This document shows, in pieces, positions 14,624-23,748 of a stretch of 37,930 nucleotides of DNA. The notes under the pieces were generated by a model. The model was given only the letters and a program-made list of their open reading frames with translations. It ran no database searches and was not told the DNA's origin. The stretch is from Lentzea kentuckyensis (GTDB lineage Bacteria; Actinomycetota; Actinomycetes; Mycobacteriales; Pseudonocardiaceae), in the NCBI RefSeq assembly GCF_002150765.1, contig NZ_MUYM01000078.1, positions 1-37,930 on the forward strand, read 5' to 3'. The translations under genes and the position numbers were made by a program. Position 1 is the first letter of the stretch, and each line of letters starts with the position of its first letter.

Positions 14624-17395
14624 GTGAACGACCAGCATGATGACCGGCAGCGCGGAGGCGAGCCGCAGTGGCCGACCGGGGACGACCCGGACGGCGGCGG
14701 CACGAGACGTGATGTCCCGAATCAGCCGCGACCGGGCACTCCACCCGGCGGTTTCGCGCGCCCTCCTCAGGGTGGCACGCCACCCGGTGGTTTCCCACAG
14801 CAGCAGCCACCACGCCGCCCGAACGGACCAGGCGGTCCGCAGGGTGCGCCAGGCGGCCCGCAGGGTGGCCCTGGGCGCCCGGTAGGCCCCGGCGGCCCTC
14901 AGGGCGGTCCCGGCGGTGGGCCCGGCGGCCCTGGCAGCCGTCCCCCGACGCCTCCCGGTGGCATGCCGATGGCCCCGCCTCCCGGTGGGCGTCGCCCCGG
15001 CGGTCCGAACGGCCCCGGTGGTCCCGCGGGCGGTCCGGGTGGCCCCGGCCGTCCCGGCATGCCCCCGCCCAACCCCGGCGGGGACCGGACCACGCAGCTG
15101 CCGCCGGTCAACCGGCCGACGCAGCGCGAACCCGACCTGCTGACGCACCGCGAGCCGGACGACGAGTTCCTGATGGCCGGCGTCGATGACGACGACGAGT
15201 ACTACGACGACGAGCCGGAGCTCACCGAAGAGGAGGAGCGCCGCCTGCGCAAGAAGAAGATCTGGAAGCGCGTCCGGATCGGTGCCTTCGTCGCGCTCGG
15301 GCTGATGATCCTCGGCCCGGTGATCGCCGTCGCGGTCGCGTATCCGCTGGTCGAGTGGCCGAAGCCGAACGAGATCGCGGAGCTGCAGGACAAGACGATC
15401 ACCCTGTACTACTCGGACGGGTCCGAGATGGGCAAGATCACCTCACCTGGTGAGAACCGCACGATGCTGACGTACGAGGAGATCCCCGACACCGTCAAGA
15501 ACGCGGTGCTCGCGGCCGAGGACGCGAACTTCTACGAGAACCCCGGCTTCGACGCCAAGGCCATCGTGCGCGCCGTCTGGATCCAGGCGACCGGTGGTTC
15601 GTCCGGTGGTTCGGGTCTGACCCAGCAGTACATCAAGAAGGCGACCAACAACGAGGCGCCGACGCTGACCCGCAAGTTCACGGAGGTCGTCAAGGCCTTC
15701 AAGATGAGCAACGAGTCGGACCACAACACGATCCTCACCGCGTACCTCAACACGGTGTACTTCGGTCGTGGCGCGAACGGCTTCAAGGCCGCCTCGCAGG
15801 TCTACTACAAGAAGGACATGAAGGAGCTCACTCCTTCCGAGGCCGCGCTGATCGCCGGCATGATCCAGACTCCGTCCTGGTCCGAGGACAAGGAGTACGC
15901 CCAGAAGCGCTGGGAATTCGTGATGGGGCAGATGCTCCAGAAGAAGTGGATCAGCCAGCAGGACTACGACGCCCGTAAGTTCCCGGACCCGCTGCCGTTC
16001 GAGGAGACCCAGCCCGCCGGTCTCGAAGGACCGCTCGCCCGCGTGAGCCAGCAGGTCCAGAACGAGATCGACAGCGACAAGGTCGGCATCACGATGGAGA
16101 AGGCGCAGAAGGTCGGCGTCAGCATCCACACGACCATCGACCCGAAGATGCAGCAGTCGGCGGTCGACGCGGTGAACTCCGTCATGGAGGGCCAGGACCC
16201 GGAGCTGCGCACGTCGCTCAGTGCGATCGACCCGCAGTCCGGTGCGGTCCGCGCCTACTACCCGGGCAAGGACGGCCTGAAGGGCATCGACTACGCCAAG
16301 GGCACGATCCAGGAGGCCGGCTCGTCGTTCAAGCCGTTCGACCTGGTCGCCGCCCTGAAGATGGGCAAGGGCATCGGCGACACCTACGACGCGACACCGC
16401 GCAAGATCGCCGGCGTGGAGATCCGCAACGCGGGCAACACCACCTGTGGCAAGCAGTGCACGATCAAGCAGGCCATGAAGGAGTCGCTCAACACCGTCTT
16501 CTACGACATGGTGGCGGGCAACGAAGGCACCGGCACCCAGGCCGTCGCGGACGCGGCGCACGCGGCCGGCATCCCGAAGACCGTCACGGTCAACGGCAAG
16601 ACCCAGGAGACGCTGGTCGGTGAAGGCGGCGGTCGCCCCAACGCCGGTATCGCCATCGGTGCGGACAACGCCCAGGTGCGACCGTTCGACATGGCGTCGG
16701 CGTTCGCGACGTTCGCCGGACGCGGCATGTACCACGAGCCGTTCTTCGTCACCAAGGTCCTGGGACCCAATGGCGACATCCTGTACCAACACGCGGACAA
16801 CGCGACGCCCGCGTTCGACCCGGTGGAGGAGAAGAGCCGCGACATCGCGGACAACGTCACCGAGACGCTCAAGGACATCCCCTTCGCCTCGAGGATCGCC
16901 CTCGCGAACAACCGCGAGTCCGCCGGCAAGACCGGTACCCACGAGCTCGCCGGTAGCACGTCCCAGAACTCGAAGGCCTGGATGGTCGGCTTCACGCCGC
17001 AGCTCTCGGCCGCGGTCTGGGTCGGCAAGGACGCGGGTAACGTGGCGATCAAGGACAAGAGCGGCAACCCCATCTTCGGCAGCACCGTGCCCGGCCAGAT
17101 CTGGAAGCGGTTCATGGACGCGGCACTCCAGGGCGCTCAGGCGGAGAGGTTCGCCAAGCCCAAGCCGCTCAACAACTTCAACCCGCCGAAGCCGTCCAAC
17201 ACGCCGTCCAACACGCCGTCGAACACTCCGTCCAACACCCCGCCGACGATCCCTTCGTCGACGGACCCCAAGCCGACGAAGCCCTCGGGTGAGCCGTGCC
17301 AGGGCCTGCTGTGCCCGACGCCTCCGACGAACCCGAGCACGTCGGGCAAGCCGAACCCCGGCAACCCCGGTAGCGGTCAAGATCCAGGGGCGTAG
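14624..17395 (+). CDS. ponA: Class A penicillin-binding protein (PonA1-like)
   Basis: A 923-residue bifunctional peptidoglycan synthase that polymerises lipid II and cross-links stem peptides at the outer face of the membrane. Residues 1-165 are a cytoplasmic Gly/Pro-rich tail, then an acidic patch (DDDDEYYDDEPELTEEEE), and one membrane helix at about 218-240. The GT51 domain (about 265-445) carries AAEDANFYENPGFD with the catalytic glutamate. The transpeptidase domain holds S567-SF-K570, S621-L-N623 and K769-TG. The last ~60 residues are Pro/Thr-rich with SNTP repeats. It is syntenic with Rv0050. GTG at 14624 is preceded by GGGAGG. Confidence 0.95.
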   Translation: MNDQHDDRQRGGEPQWPTGDDPDGGGTRRDVPNQPRPGTPPGGFARPPQGGTPPGGFPQQQPPRRPNGPGGPQGAPGGPQGGPGRPVGPGGPQGGPGGGPGGPGSRPPTPPGGMPMAPPPGGRRPGGPNGPGGPAGGPGGPGRPGMPPPNPGGDRTTQLPPVNRPTQREPDLLTHREPDDEFLMAGVDDDDEYYDDEPELTEEEERRLRKKKIWKRVRIGAFVALGLMILGPVIAVAVAYPLVEWPKPNEIAELQDKTITLYYSDGSEMGKITSPGENRTMLTYEEIPDTVKNAVLAAEDANFYENPGFDAKAIVRAVWIQATGGSSGGSGLTQQYIKKATNNEAPTLTRKFTEVVKAFKMSNESDHNTILTAYLNTVYFGRGANGFKAASQVYYKKDMKELTPSEAALIAGMIQTPSWSEDKEYAQKRWEFVMGQMLQKKWISQQDYDARKFPDPLPFEETQPAGLEGPLARVSQQVQNEIDSDKVGITMEKAQKVGVSIHTTIDPKMQQSAVDAVNSVMEGQDPELRTSLSAIDPQSGAVRAYYPGKDGLKGIDYAKGTIQEAGSSFKPFDLVAALKMGKGIGDTYDATPRKIAGVEIRNAGNTTCGKQCTIKQAMKESLNTVFYDMVAGNEGTGTQAVADAAHAAGIPKTVTVNGKTQETLVGEGGGRPNAGIAIGADNAQVRPFDMASAFATFAGRGMYHEPFFVTKVLGPNGDILYQHADNATPAFDPVEEKSRDIADNVTETLKDIPFASRIALANNRESAGKTGTHELAGSTSQNSKAWMVGFTPQLSAAVWVGKDAGNVAIKDKSGNPIFGSTVPGQIWKRFMDAALQGAQAERFAKPKPLNNFNPPKPSNTPSNTPSNTPSNTPPTIPSSTDPKPTKPSGEPCQGLLCPTPPTNPSTSGKPNPGNPGSGQDPGA

Positions 17396-17438
17396 CGAGA
17401 AGGACTGGTCGGACAAAACCTCACAAGATCATGAACCG

Positions 17439-17472
17439 AAAAGGCCCTGGTGCGCGCTCACCAGGGCCTTTT
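17439..17472 (+). terminator. Strong terminator after the PBP gene
   Basis: AAAAGGCCCTGGTG (17439-17452) and CACCAGGGCCTTTT (17459-17472) form a perfect 14-bp stem with a 6-nt loop ending in T residues, 43 bp past the stop codon. Confidence 0.9.
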
Positions 17473-17516
17473 CGCGTTGGTATGGCATGTTGACCACGGC
17501 GAAACGGTCTTGGCCG

Positions 17517-17522
17517 TAACAT
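17517..17522 (+). promoter_or_regulatory. -10 box, leaderless GT87 gene
   Basis: TAACAT is followed by 7 nt and the GTG start codon at 17530. A TTGACC at 17490-17495 is too far away (21-nt spacer) to be a standard -35. Confidence 0.55.
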
Positions 17523-17529
17523 CCGCGGC

Positions 17530-19122
17530 GTGCCCAGCAGCCCTGCCGAGCTTCCCGCAGAGGACACCGACTCGCTGAGCCACGAGGAGCGCGTCGCGCC
17601 CACGTGGACCGAGTCGCTCGCCCGCACCCTGAGCAGACCCTTCGGCGGTCCGCTCGGCGAGCACGCCCAGGTCGGCAGGAACTACTTCTGGACGGCGCTG
17701 CGGGTGGTGTTGCTGCTCGCCGTGCTGACCCTGCTCGGCGGGTGGGTGCAGAAGTCGCCGTGCGTCCAGCAGTACGTGGACGACAAGGGCGTCGTGCAGC
17801 TGGACTGGCGGGGCAGCAAGCAGTTCACGGCGCTCTGCTACTCCGACACCGTGCCGCTCTACACGGCGGAACGGCTCGACCAGCGCGGGTCGTTCCCGTA
17901 CATCACCTCGTGGAAGGACGACGAGGGCAAGCCGACCGAGCACGTCCGGTACATGGAGTACCCCGTCGTCACCGGGGTGTTCCAGTGGCTCAACGCCCGC
18001 GTGGCTCAGGGGCTCGTGGCGCTCGTCCCCGGCCTGCCGATGACGGTGATCGTGTACTTCAACGTCACCGCGTTCTGGCTGGCCGTGGCGTGGCTTGTGA
18101 CCGTGTTCTCCGTTGCGCGGATCGCGCGGCGGCGGATGTGGGACGCGGCGTTGGTCGCCGTGTCGCCGTTGGTCATCGTCCACGCGTTCACGAACTTCGA
18201 CACGATCGCGACTGCGCTCGCCACGGCCGGTTTGCTGGCGTGGGCGCGGAAGAAGCCGGTGCTCGCCGGTGTGCTGATAGGTCTTGGTGGCGCGGCGAAG
18301 CTCTATCCGTTGTTCCTGCTCGGGCCGTTGCTGCTGCTGTGCTGGCGTTCTGACCGGTTGAAGGCGGGCCTCACCACCACCGTGTCGGCCATCGGAGCGT
18401 GGGCGCTCGTCAACGCGCCGATCGCGTTGAACCCGGCGTCGCACACGGGGTGGAAGGAGTTCTTCCGCCTCAACACGGAACGCAACGCGGACCCGGACAC
18501 GATCTACAACGTGCTCGTGCAGTGGACGGGGTGGCAGGGCTTCGACCCCGGACTGACGCAGGGACAACCGCCGACGGTGCTCAACACCGTCAGCTCGGTG
18601 CTGTTCCTCGCGTGTTGCGCGGGCATCGCCTACGTCGCGCTGAGTGCGCCCACGCGGCCGCGGCTCGCGCAGCTCGGGTTCCTGGTCGTGGCGGCGTTCC
18701 TGCTGACGAACAAGGTGTGGAGCCCGCAGTACTCGCTGTGGCTGGTGCCGCTGGCGGTGCTCGCGCTGCCGCGCTGGAAGTTGCTGCTGGCGTGGATGAC
18801 GCTCGACGCGCTCGTGTGGGTGCCGCGGATGTACTTCTACCTCGGCACGGACAACAAGGGTCTGCCGATCGACTGGTTCCTCGGCGCCGTGCTGCTGCGG
18901 GACGCGGCCGTCATCGTGCTGTGCGTGGTCATCCTGAAGGAGATCTACCACCCGGAGCGCGACAAGGTGCGGATGTCGGGCGACCACGACCCGTTGGCCG
19001 GCGTCCTGGAGGACGCACCGGACCGGCGGATCGTCACACCCGCACGAGGCGAGCCATCGCACCGAATGCGGCCGCGTTCGGATGCAGGTGATCACCGGAG
19101 TCGAACTCCGGACGCAGTCTGA
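17530..19122 (+). CDS. GT87 family mannosyltransferase (Rv0051-like)
   Basis: A 530-residue polytopic membrane protein resembling the GT87/DUF2029 polyprenyl-phosphate-mannose-dependent mannosyltransferases that extend PIM, lipomannan or related glycans at the periplasmic face. After a ~50-residue cytoplasmic tail come about 10-11 helices. The first outside loop holds acidic and aromatic residues (CYSDTVPLYTAERLDQRGSFPY, then YMEYPVVTG). The GGAAKLYPLFLLGP and NKVWSPQYSLWLVPL segments are typical of the family. It follows the PBP gene as in mycobacteria. The last 29 codons overlap the converging SGNH esterase gene by 89 bp; this tail is hydrophilic and probably tolerant. Confidence 0.88.
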   Translation: MPSSPAELPAEDTDSLSHEERVAPTWTESLARTLSRPFGGPLGEHAQVGRNYFWTALRVVLLLAVLTLLGGWVQKSPCVQQYVDDKGVVQLDWRGSKQFTALCYSDTVPLYTAERLDQRGSFPYITSWKDDEGKPTEHVRYMEYPVVTGVFQWLNARVAQGLVALVPGLPMTVIVYFNVTAFWLAVAWLVTVFSVARIARRRMWDAALVAVSPLVIVHAFTNFDTIATALATAGLLAWARKKPVLAGVLIGLGGAAKLYPLFLLGPLLLLCWRSDRLKAGLTTTVSAIGAWALVNAPIALNPASHTGWKEFFRLNTERNADPDTIYNVLVQWTGWQGFDPGLTQGQPPTVLNTVSSVLFLACCAGIAYVALSAPTRPRLAQLGFLVVAAFLLTNKVWSPQYSLWLVPLAVLALPRWKLLLAWMTLDALVWVPRMYFYLGTDNKGLPIDWFLGAVLLRDAAVIVLCVVILKEIYHPERDKVRMSGDHDPLAGVLEDAPDRRIVTPARGEPSHRMRPRSDAGDHRSRTPDAV

Positions 19123-20041
19123 GCGGGTCGGCGGGGTCGCGCACGGCCGCGTCGAAGTCGACGTGCTCGGGGAAGGTGGCGCGGATCCACGCGTTCACCT
19201 GCTGACGCTGCTGTTCCCTGTCCTCGGTCCAGTTCACCCAGCCGCGCCACGGCGTGAGGGTGCCGACGTTGAACTCCACGCCCTCGTTGCGGCACCGCCG
19301 CTGCACCGTGCGGATGCCGGCGATGACGTTCTCCGCGCTGACCCCGTTCTGGATGTCGTTGATGCCGCCGAGCATCACGACCTTGCGCACCTCGGAGCTG
19401 TAGAGGACGTCCCGGTACACGCGGGTGACCATCGGCGCGGCGCCGAGCACCACGCCGTTGCCGCCGATGCCCGCGTTCAGCACGGCGTAGTCGCTCTCGA
19501 CCAGGGCAGGCCAGCTGCCCTCCACGTACCCCTCGGTGATCGAGTCGCCGAACATCACCGCGGCGCCCGGCGCGGTGAAGCCCGCGACCTCCACCGCCGA
19601 GACGAGACAGACGTACGCGCGCGCCGACGTGATGGTGTGCCATGCGCGCGCCTGGCACGGTGTGCCGCCCGGGGTGGAAGTGGTGATCTCCAGCGTCTTG
19701 GTGACCGGCAACCGCACGGCGTCGCTGTAGACCTCGTCCCGGGCCCTGATCGTGACACCGCGCGACCTGCCGAACGTCAGCTCGCGCGTCTCACCGTTCG
19801 CCTTGACGGTGACCTGCTCAACCCGGACGGGCCTGATGCCCATCAGGTTCGACAGGCGCACCCGCACCGACGTGCCGCCCGCGGCGAGGTCGACCGTCGT
19901 GCGCACGACCTGGTCCGGCACGCCGGCCGCGATCGTCGGCACGGCCTGCCACACGGGCAGCCAGCGGATCGCCTCCGACCGCACCGGCATGCCGGAGGCA
20001 CCGCAGACCAGCAGCAACGCCAGCGCGATGATCACCCTCAC
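19034..20041 (-). CDS. Secreted SGNH/GDSL esterase
   Basis: A 335-residue secreted hydrolase. A signal peptide (MRVIIALALLLVCGASG) is followed by a beta-rich N-terminal domain of about 150 residues and then the SGNH domain. Block I is FGDSITEG with the nucleophile serine, block II the glycine in NAGIGGNG, block III GGIND with the asparagine, and block V DHLHPN, where D317 and H320 complete the triad. Such enzymes remove acyl or acetyl groups from sugars or lipids; the substrate is not evident. The codons for D317 and H320 lie inside the 89-bp overlap with the GT87 gene. GTG at 20041 is the likely start; GTG two codons later is possible. Confidence 0.88.
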   Translation of the reverse strand: MRVIIALALLLVCGASGMPVRSEAIRWLPVWQAVPTIAAGVPDQVVRTTVDLAAGGTSVRVRLSNLMGIRPVRVEQVTVKANGETRELTFGRSRGVTIRARDEVYSDAVRLPVTKTLEITTSTPGGTPCQARAWHTITSARAYVCLVSAVEVAGFTAPGAAVMFGDSITEGYVEGSWPALVESDYAVLNAGIGGNGVVLGAAPMVTRVYRDVLYSSEVRKVVMLGGINDIQNGVSAENVIAGIRTVQRRCRNEGVEFNVGTLTPWRGWVNWTEDREQQRQQVNAWIRATFPEHVDFDAAVRDPADPLRLRPEFDSGDHLHPNAAAFGAMARLVRV

Positions 20042-20120
20042 AGGTGCAGTCTGCGGCTGATCAGCCCTTCGCTGCTACAGCCCCGCGGATGAATTTCAGC
20101 AGGTTTGTCGCAGGAACCCC

Positions 20121-21452
20121 GGCCGTTCACGGCCTGGAGGAATGCGTTCTCTGCGGATGTCTGGATCCGGTTCTCATCGGGGCGACATAGACCAAATGTA
20201 GTGTGATCGTTGTGAAGTTGGTGGTGCGGGTGAAGCTGCTGCCGTCTCCTGTGCAGGCGGCGGCGTTGCTGGCGACTTTGCCTGCAACGAGGCGGCCTGC
20301 TGGGTGTCGGCAGTGGCGTTCGAGCAGGGCGTATTCCGCGAGTATGCGTTGCGCAGGCACACCTATCGCGAGCTCAAGTCGCGGGGCCTGGGTGCGCAGG
20401 CCGCCCAGCACGTGATCAAGAAGACCGTCGACGCCTACGCCACTTTGCGCGCGAGCATCCGCAATGGCAACCTCGGTGGTGAGGGTTCGAAGCGCCGGGT
20501 GAAGGCCGAGTCGAAGCCGATCGCGTTCCGGGCTGCCGCAGCGCAGCCGTTCGACGACCGGTGCCTGTCCTGGCAGCACGACGCCCGCACGGTGTCGATC
20601 TGGACCACTTCGGGTCGTCTGAAAGGCATCACGTTCACTGGACATCCGGACCAACTGGCCACCCTCGCGAAGTACCGGCAGGGCGAGTCGGATCTCGTCT
20701 GCGAGGCCGGCGAATGGTTTCTGCTGGCCACCTGCGAGATCCCTGAGAAGCCCCAGTTCGAGCCGGTGGACTGGATCGGCGTGGACCGGGGCATCGTGAA
20801 CCTGGCCACCACCTCGGACGGCAACAACTTCCAGGGCCGGCGCCTGTCCCGTTACCGGCGTTGGCACGCGCGGAAGAGGCAGGAGCTGCAGGCCAAGCGT
20901 ACGAAGTCCGCGACACGTCGCCTGAAGCGGCGGGCAAAGAAGGAAGCCCGGCATGCGACTCACGTGAATCACAAGGTCAGCAAGAGGATTGTGGCTGTTG
21001 CCGAACGCACCGGCCGCGGTGTCGCCCTGGAAGACTTGCAGGGCATCCGCGACCGGGTCACGGTTTCCCGGCACCAGCGAGCCACTCTCTCCACCTGGCC
21101 TTTCCACCAACTCGGCCAGCACATCGCCTACAAAGCCCGCCGCACGGGCGTGCCGTTGCTGGAAGTCGACGCCCGCTACACGTCGCAGATGTGTCCGCGG
21201 TGCGGGCACACCGCACGAGTCAACCGTTCCGATCGGGACGAGTTCCGCTGTCGCCGGTGTGGTCTCGCTGGACCCGCCGATGTCGTCGCCGCCGTCAACG
21301 TGCGTGAACGAGCACGGCGAGCGTGGGTATTCGTCAACATGCCCGAGCTACGACTGGCCTAGTCAGACGCAGCTGATGCGGCCCGCACACCACATCCAGT
21401 GGCGGCGCGAGGAACGCAACTCGGCTTGAAGAACCGGGCATCACGCTCGGCC
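20121..21452 (+). mobile_element. IS605/IS1341-type tnpB element, boundaries approximate
   Basis: A lone tnpB without a Y1 transposase gene. A hairpin GGCCGT-TC-ACGGCC stands at 20121-20134 before the gene. A second, CCGGGC-ATCAC-GCTCGG with one G-T pair, lies at about 21434-21450 after it and runs into the last codons of the converging GT87 gene. Subterminal hairpins of this kind mark IS200/IS605 elements. The exact ends and the target tetranucleotide cannot be fixed by eye. Confidence 0.5.
20212..21362 (+). pseudogene. tnpB: TnpB (OrfB) RNA-guided nuclease, frameshifted
   Basis: The protein begins in one frame (GTG 20212, KLVVRVKLLPSPVQAAALLATL) and continues in another (CNEAACWVSAVAFEQGVFREYALR, from about 20283), which runs on to 21362. 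Relative to the usual ATLxACNEAA junction, four bases appear lost near 20280. Downstream all RuvC residues look intact: VDRG aspartate, LEDLQG glutamate and the aspartate in PADVVAAVNV. The zinc knuckle CPRC...CRRC is intact too. The usual N in ADxN is V here. The longest single frame starts at 20304 and would lack the first ~35 residues. It could be a dead copy or translated by frameshifting. Confidence 0.8.
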
Positions 21453-22850
21453 TTTCAGAGCCCCCTTCAGAGCCGAGAAGTTGACATCTTCGTGGTCGTC
21501 CTCGGTCACGTCCCTGGCCTTGAGGAACGCCACGAACAGCGCGACGAGCAACGCCGCCCGGCCCCACACGCCGATCATCACGGCCTGCGCGGAGAAGCTG
21601 TCGTAGATCCCGTACGGCTGACCGAACTCGATCGCCCAGAACCAGCGGAAGATGCCGATCCCCATCGCCAGGTCGACCACGAAGTAGGCGAACGCCCACA
21701 TCAGCCGCACGCGCAGGAGCACCAGGAACGGCACCAGCCACAGCGTGTACTGCGGCGAGTGGACCTTGTGCAGCAGCATGAAGCCGCACAGCATCGCGCC
21801 GGACACCGCGATCCACGGGTAGCTGTCCTCGCGCGTGTACCGCCACCAGCCGTAGCCGGCCGCGATCGCGAACGAGACCAGGATCGTGACCGGCGAGATG
21901 ACGCCGACCAGCGACTGCATCGCTTCGTCACCGAGGAACGGCCGCAGGCCCCAGTACCAGATCGAGTTCGTGGTGCTGTCGACCCGGCGCAGCTGCTGGA
22001 ACTCGAACGACGCGAGCCAGCCCTTGTAGCCCGCGAACGCGAACGGCAGGTTGACCAGCACGACCGTGATGATCGAGGCCAGCCCGACCTTCACCGCGCC
22101 GGCGATGTCGACCTTCTTGCCCTTCGGCAGCTCCTGGCCGCGCCAGCCGCCGGTGGCGACGAAGAGCATCAGCGGCAGCACGAAGGCAGCCGGGTAGACC
22201 TTGAAGGCGAACCCGAGCCCGAGCAGCACGGACGCGACCGTGGCCCGTTCGACCAGTGGTCTGTTCCAGCGGTGCACCACGAAGACCGCGGCCACCGAGC
22301 ACAGCACGACCGGCAGGTCCCAGTTGTGGAACGCGTACAGGATCAGCGGTGGCCCGATCGCCCACAGCAGGGCGCGCCAGCGGGCGAGCTTGCCCAGCAT
22401 CCAGCCGGTGAGCAGGCCGAACGGCGCCATCAGCAGAGAGGAGTAGAGCAGGTACTCGGCGTCGTTGTGCGCGAAGATCGCGCCCGCCCAGATGAGCAGG
22501 CCGGAGAGCACCGGGTACTCGACGGAGCCGCCGACGAGGACGCCCTTGTCGTTGATGTCGCCGTCGACGTACGGGAAGACGTGCCGGTCGATGTCGCGCC
22601 CGATCCAGAGGTGCTGGATGTCGGAGTAGCAGACTTCTTCCTTGTTGCGCTCGTCGTAGTCGGGCTGCGTGCGGCCCCACTGGTCGAACGCGGGACCGGT
22701 GCAGCGGTCCTTGTTGATGAAGCCCAGCAGCAGCGTGAGCCCGCACAGCAGCACGAGCACGACGATGGCCGCACTGCCGAAGCGGTTCACGAAACGCCCG
22801 CCGTCGCCTCGCTCGGGCGTCACGCTCACCACCTCGTGCACGGTGTTCAC
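21441..22850 (-). CDS. GT87/DUF2029 family mannosyltransferase (second copy)
   Basis: A 469-residue polytopic protein of the same family as the GT87 protein at 17530. The first helix is near residues 25-45, followed by an outer loop with CYSDIQHLWIGRDIDRHVFPYVDGD and VEYPVLSG, then GLGFAFKVYPAAFVLPL and KVHSPQYTLWLVPFLVLL. It should transfer a mannosyl unit from a polyprenyl-phosphate donor outside the membrane; acceptor unknown. The start is GTG at 22850, overlapping the endonuclease IV stop as GTGA, so translation is coupled. The frame is open 25 codons upstream, but those lie inside the upstream gene. The last codons coincide with the right-end hairpin of the tnpB element. Confidence 0.85.
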   Translation of the reverse strand: MNTVHEVVSVTPERGDGGRFVNRFGSAAIVVLVLLCGLTLLLGFINKDRCTGPAFDQWGRTQPDYDERNKEEVCYSDIQHLWIGRDIDRHVFPYVDGDINDKGVLVGGSVEYPVLSGLLIWAGAIFAHNDAEYLLYSSLLMAPFGLLTGWMLGKLARWRALLWAIGPPLILYAFHNWDLPVVLCSVAAVFVVHRWNRPLVERATVASVLLGLGFAFKVYPAAFVLPLMLFVATGGWRGQELPKGKKVDIAGAVKVGLASIITVVLVNLPFAFAGYKGWLASFEFQQLRRVDSTTNSIWYWGLRPFLGDEAMQSLVGVISPVTILVSFAIAAGYGWWRYTREDSYPWIAVSGAMLCGFMLLHKVHSPQYTLWLVPFLVLLRVRLMWAFAYFVVDLAMGIGIFRWFWAIEFGQPYGIYDSFSAQAVMIGVWGRAALLVALFVAFLKARDVTEDDHEDVNFSALKGALKGRA

Positions 22851-23617
22851 CGGCCGGCGCGGTCGCGCAGGAAGGCGATGTCGTCGGCCTGGCCCTCGTC
22901 CGGTGTCTCCACCACGACGGGGCATCCGGCGCCGGCGGCCACGGCCACCAACTGGTCGGCGTCGATGGTGCCAGTCTTGATGTTGTCGTGCCGATCGCGC
23001 GCGGAGTTGAACTCGTCGCGCGAGCTGTTCAGGTGCACCAGGTCGATCCGGCCGGTGATCGCTTTCACCCGGTCAACGATGCCGACGAGGTCCTCACCGG
23101 CGGCGAACGCGTGGCAGGTGTCGAGGCAGAAGCCGGAGCCGAACTCGCCGACCGCGTCCCAGAGGCGCTTGAGGTTGTCGAACGAGCGCGCCATGGCGTT
23201 GTCGCCGCCCGCGGTGTTCTCGATCAGCACCGGGACCGCGAAGCCGCCCTCGGCGACCTGCCGTTCGAAGAACTTGCGCCAGTTCGCGAAGCCCTCGGAG
23301 GGATCCTCGCCCTTGGTGACGTGCCCGCCGTGCACGATCAGGCCCTTCGCGCCCACGGTCGCGGCGGCCTCCGCGTGCTGGATCACGTTCTTCCTGGACG
23401 GAATCCGGATCTTGTTGTTCAGCGACGCAATGTTGATCATGTACGGGGCGTGGATGAACACCTCGAGATCGGAGGCGAGCAGGGCCTCCGTCTGCGGGTG
23501 GGGTTTGGGCTTCTTCCACCCCTGGGGATCCGACAGGAAGAACTGGACGACCTCGGCCCCGCGTTCGGCCGCGGCGCCGACCGGGTCGTCGTCGCGAACA
23601 TGGGCCCCGATGCGCAT
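22847..23617 (-). CDS. nfo: Endonuclease IV (AP endonuclease)
   Basis: A 256-residue TIM-barrel AP endonuclease/deoxyribonuclease IV, which cuts DNA 5' of abasic sites with a trinuclear zinc centre in base excision repair. Metal-binding residues are visible in FIHAPYMINIAS, VHGGHVTKG, VLIENTAGG, CLDTCHAFAAG, HLNSSRDEFNSARDRHDN and VETPDEG. Length is close to the M. tuberculosis enzyme. ATG at 23617 opens the family start MRIGAHV and lies 7 nt after TACCCT, so it is probably leaderless; the upstream open frame lacks similarity. It is coupled by a 4-nt overlap to a mannosyltransferase, an odd pairing with no obvious shared function. Confidence 0.93.
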   Translation of the reverse strand: MRIGAHVRDDDPVGAAAERGAEVVQFFLSDPQGWKKPKPHPQTEALLASDLEVFIHAPYMINIASLNNKIRIPSRKNVIQHAEAAATVGAKGLIVHGGHVTKGEDPSEGFANWRKFFERQVAEGGFAVPVLIENTAGGDNAMARSFDNLKRLWDAVGEFGSGFCLDTCHAFAAGEDLVGIVDRVKAITGRIDLVHLNSSRDEFNSARDRHDNIKTGTIDADQLVAVAAGAGCPVVVETPDEGQADDIAFLRDRAGR

Positions 23618-23748
23618 GACAAGGAGGGTAGTCGGCGTCCATAACGCCATCGCAGCCGCCGCCGATAGGAGTAATTGCAAAAACTGGGGATGGTCTGCGT
23701 CACGACCAGGACCTACGGTCGTTACTTGAGAGTAGGAAAGGGGTTCAC

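Noticed and set aside
15443..17416. Long antisense open frame of 657 codons opposite the PBP gene
   Set aside because: It is Arg-rich with no recognisable domain and mirrors the codon bias of the real gene; high-GC genomes produce such shadow frames.
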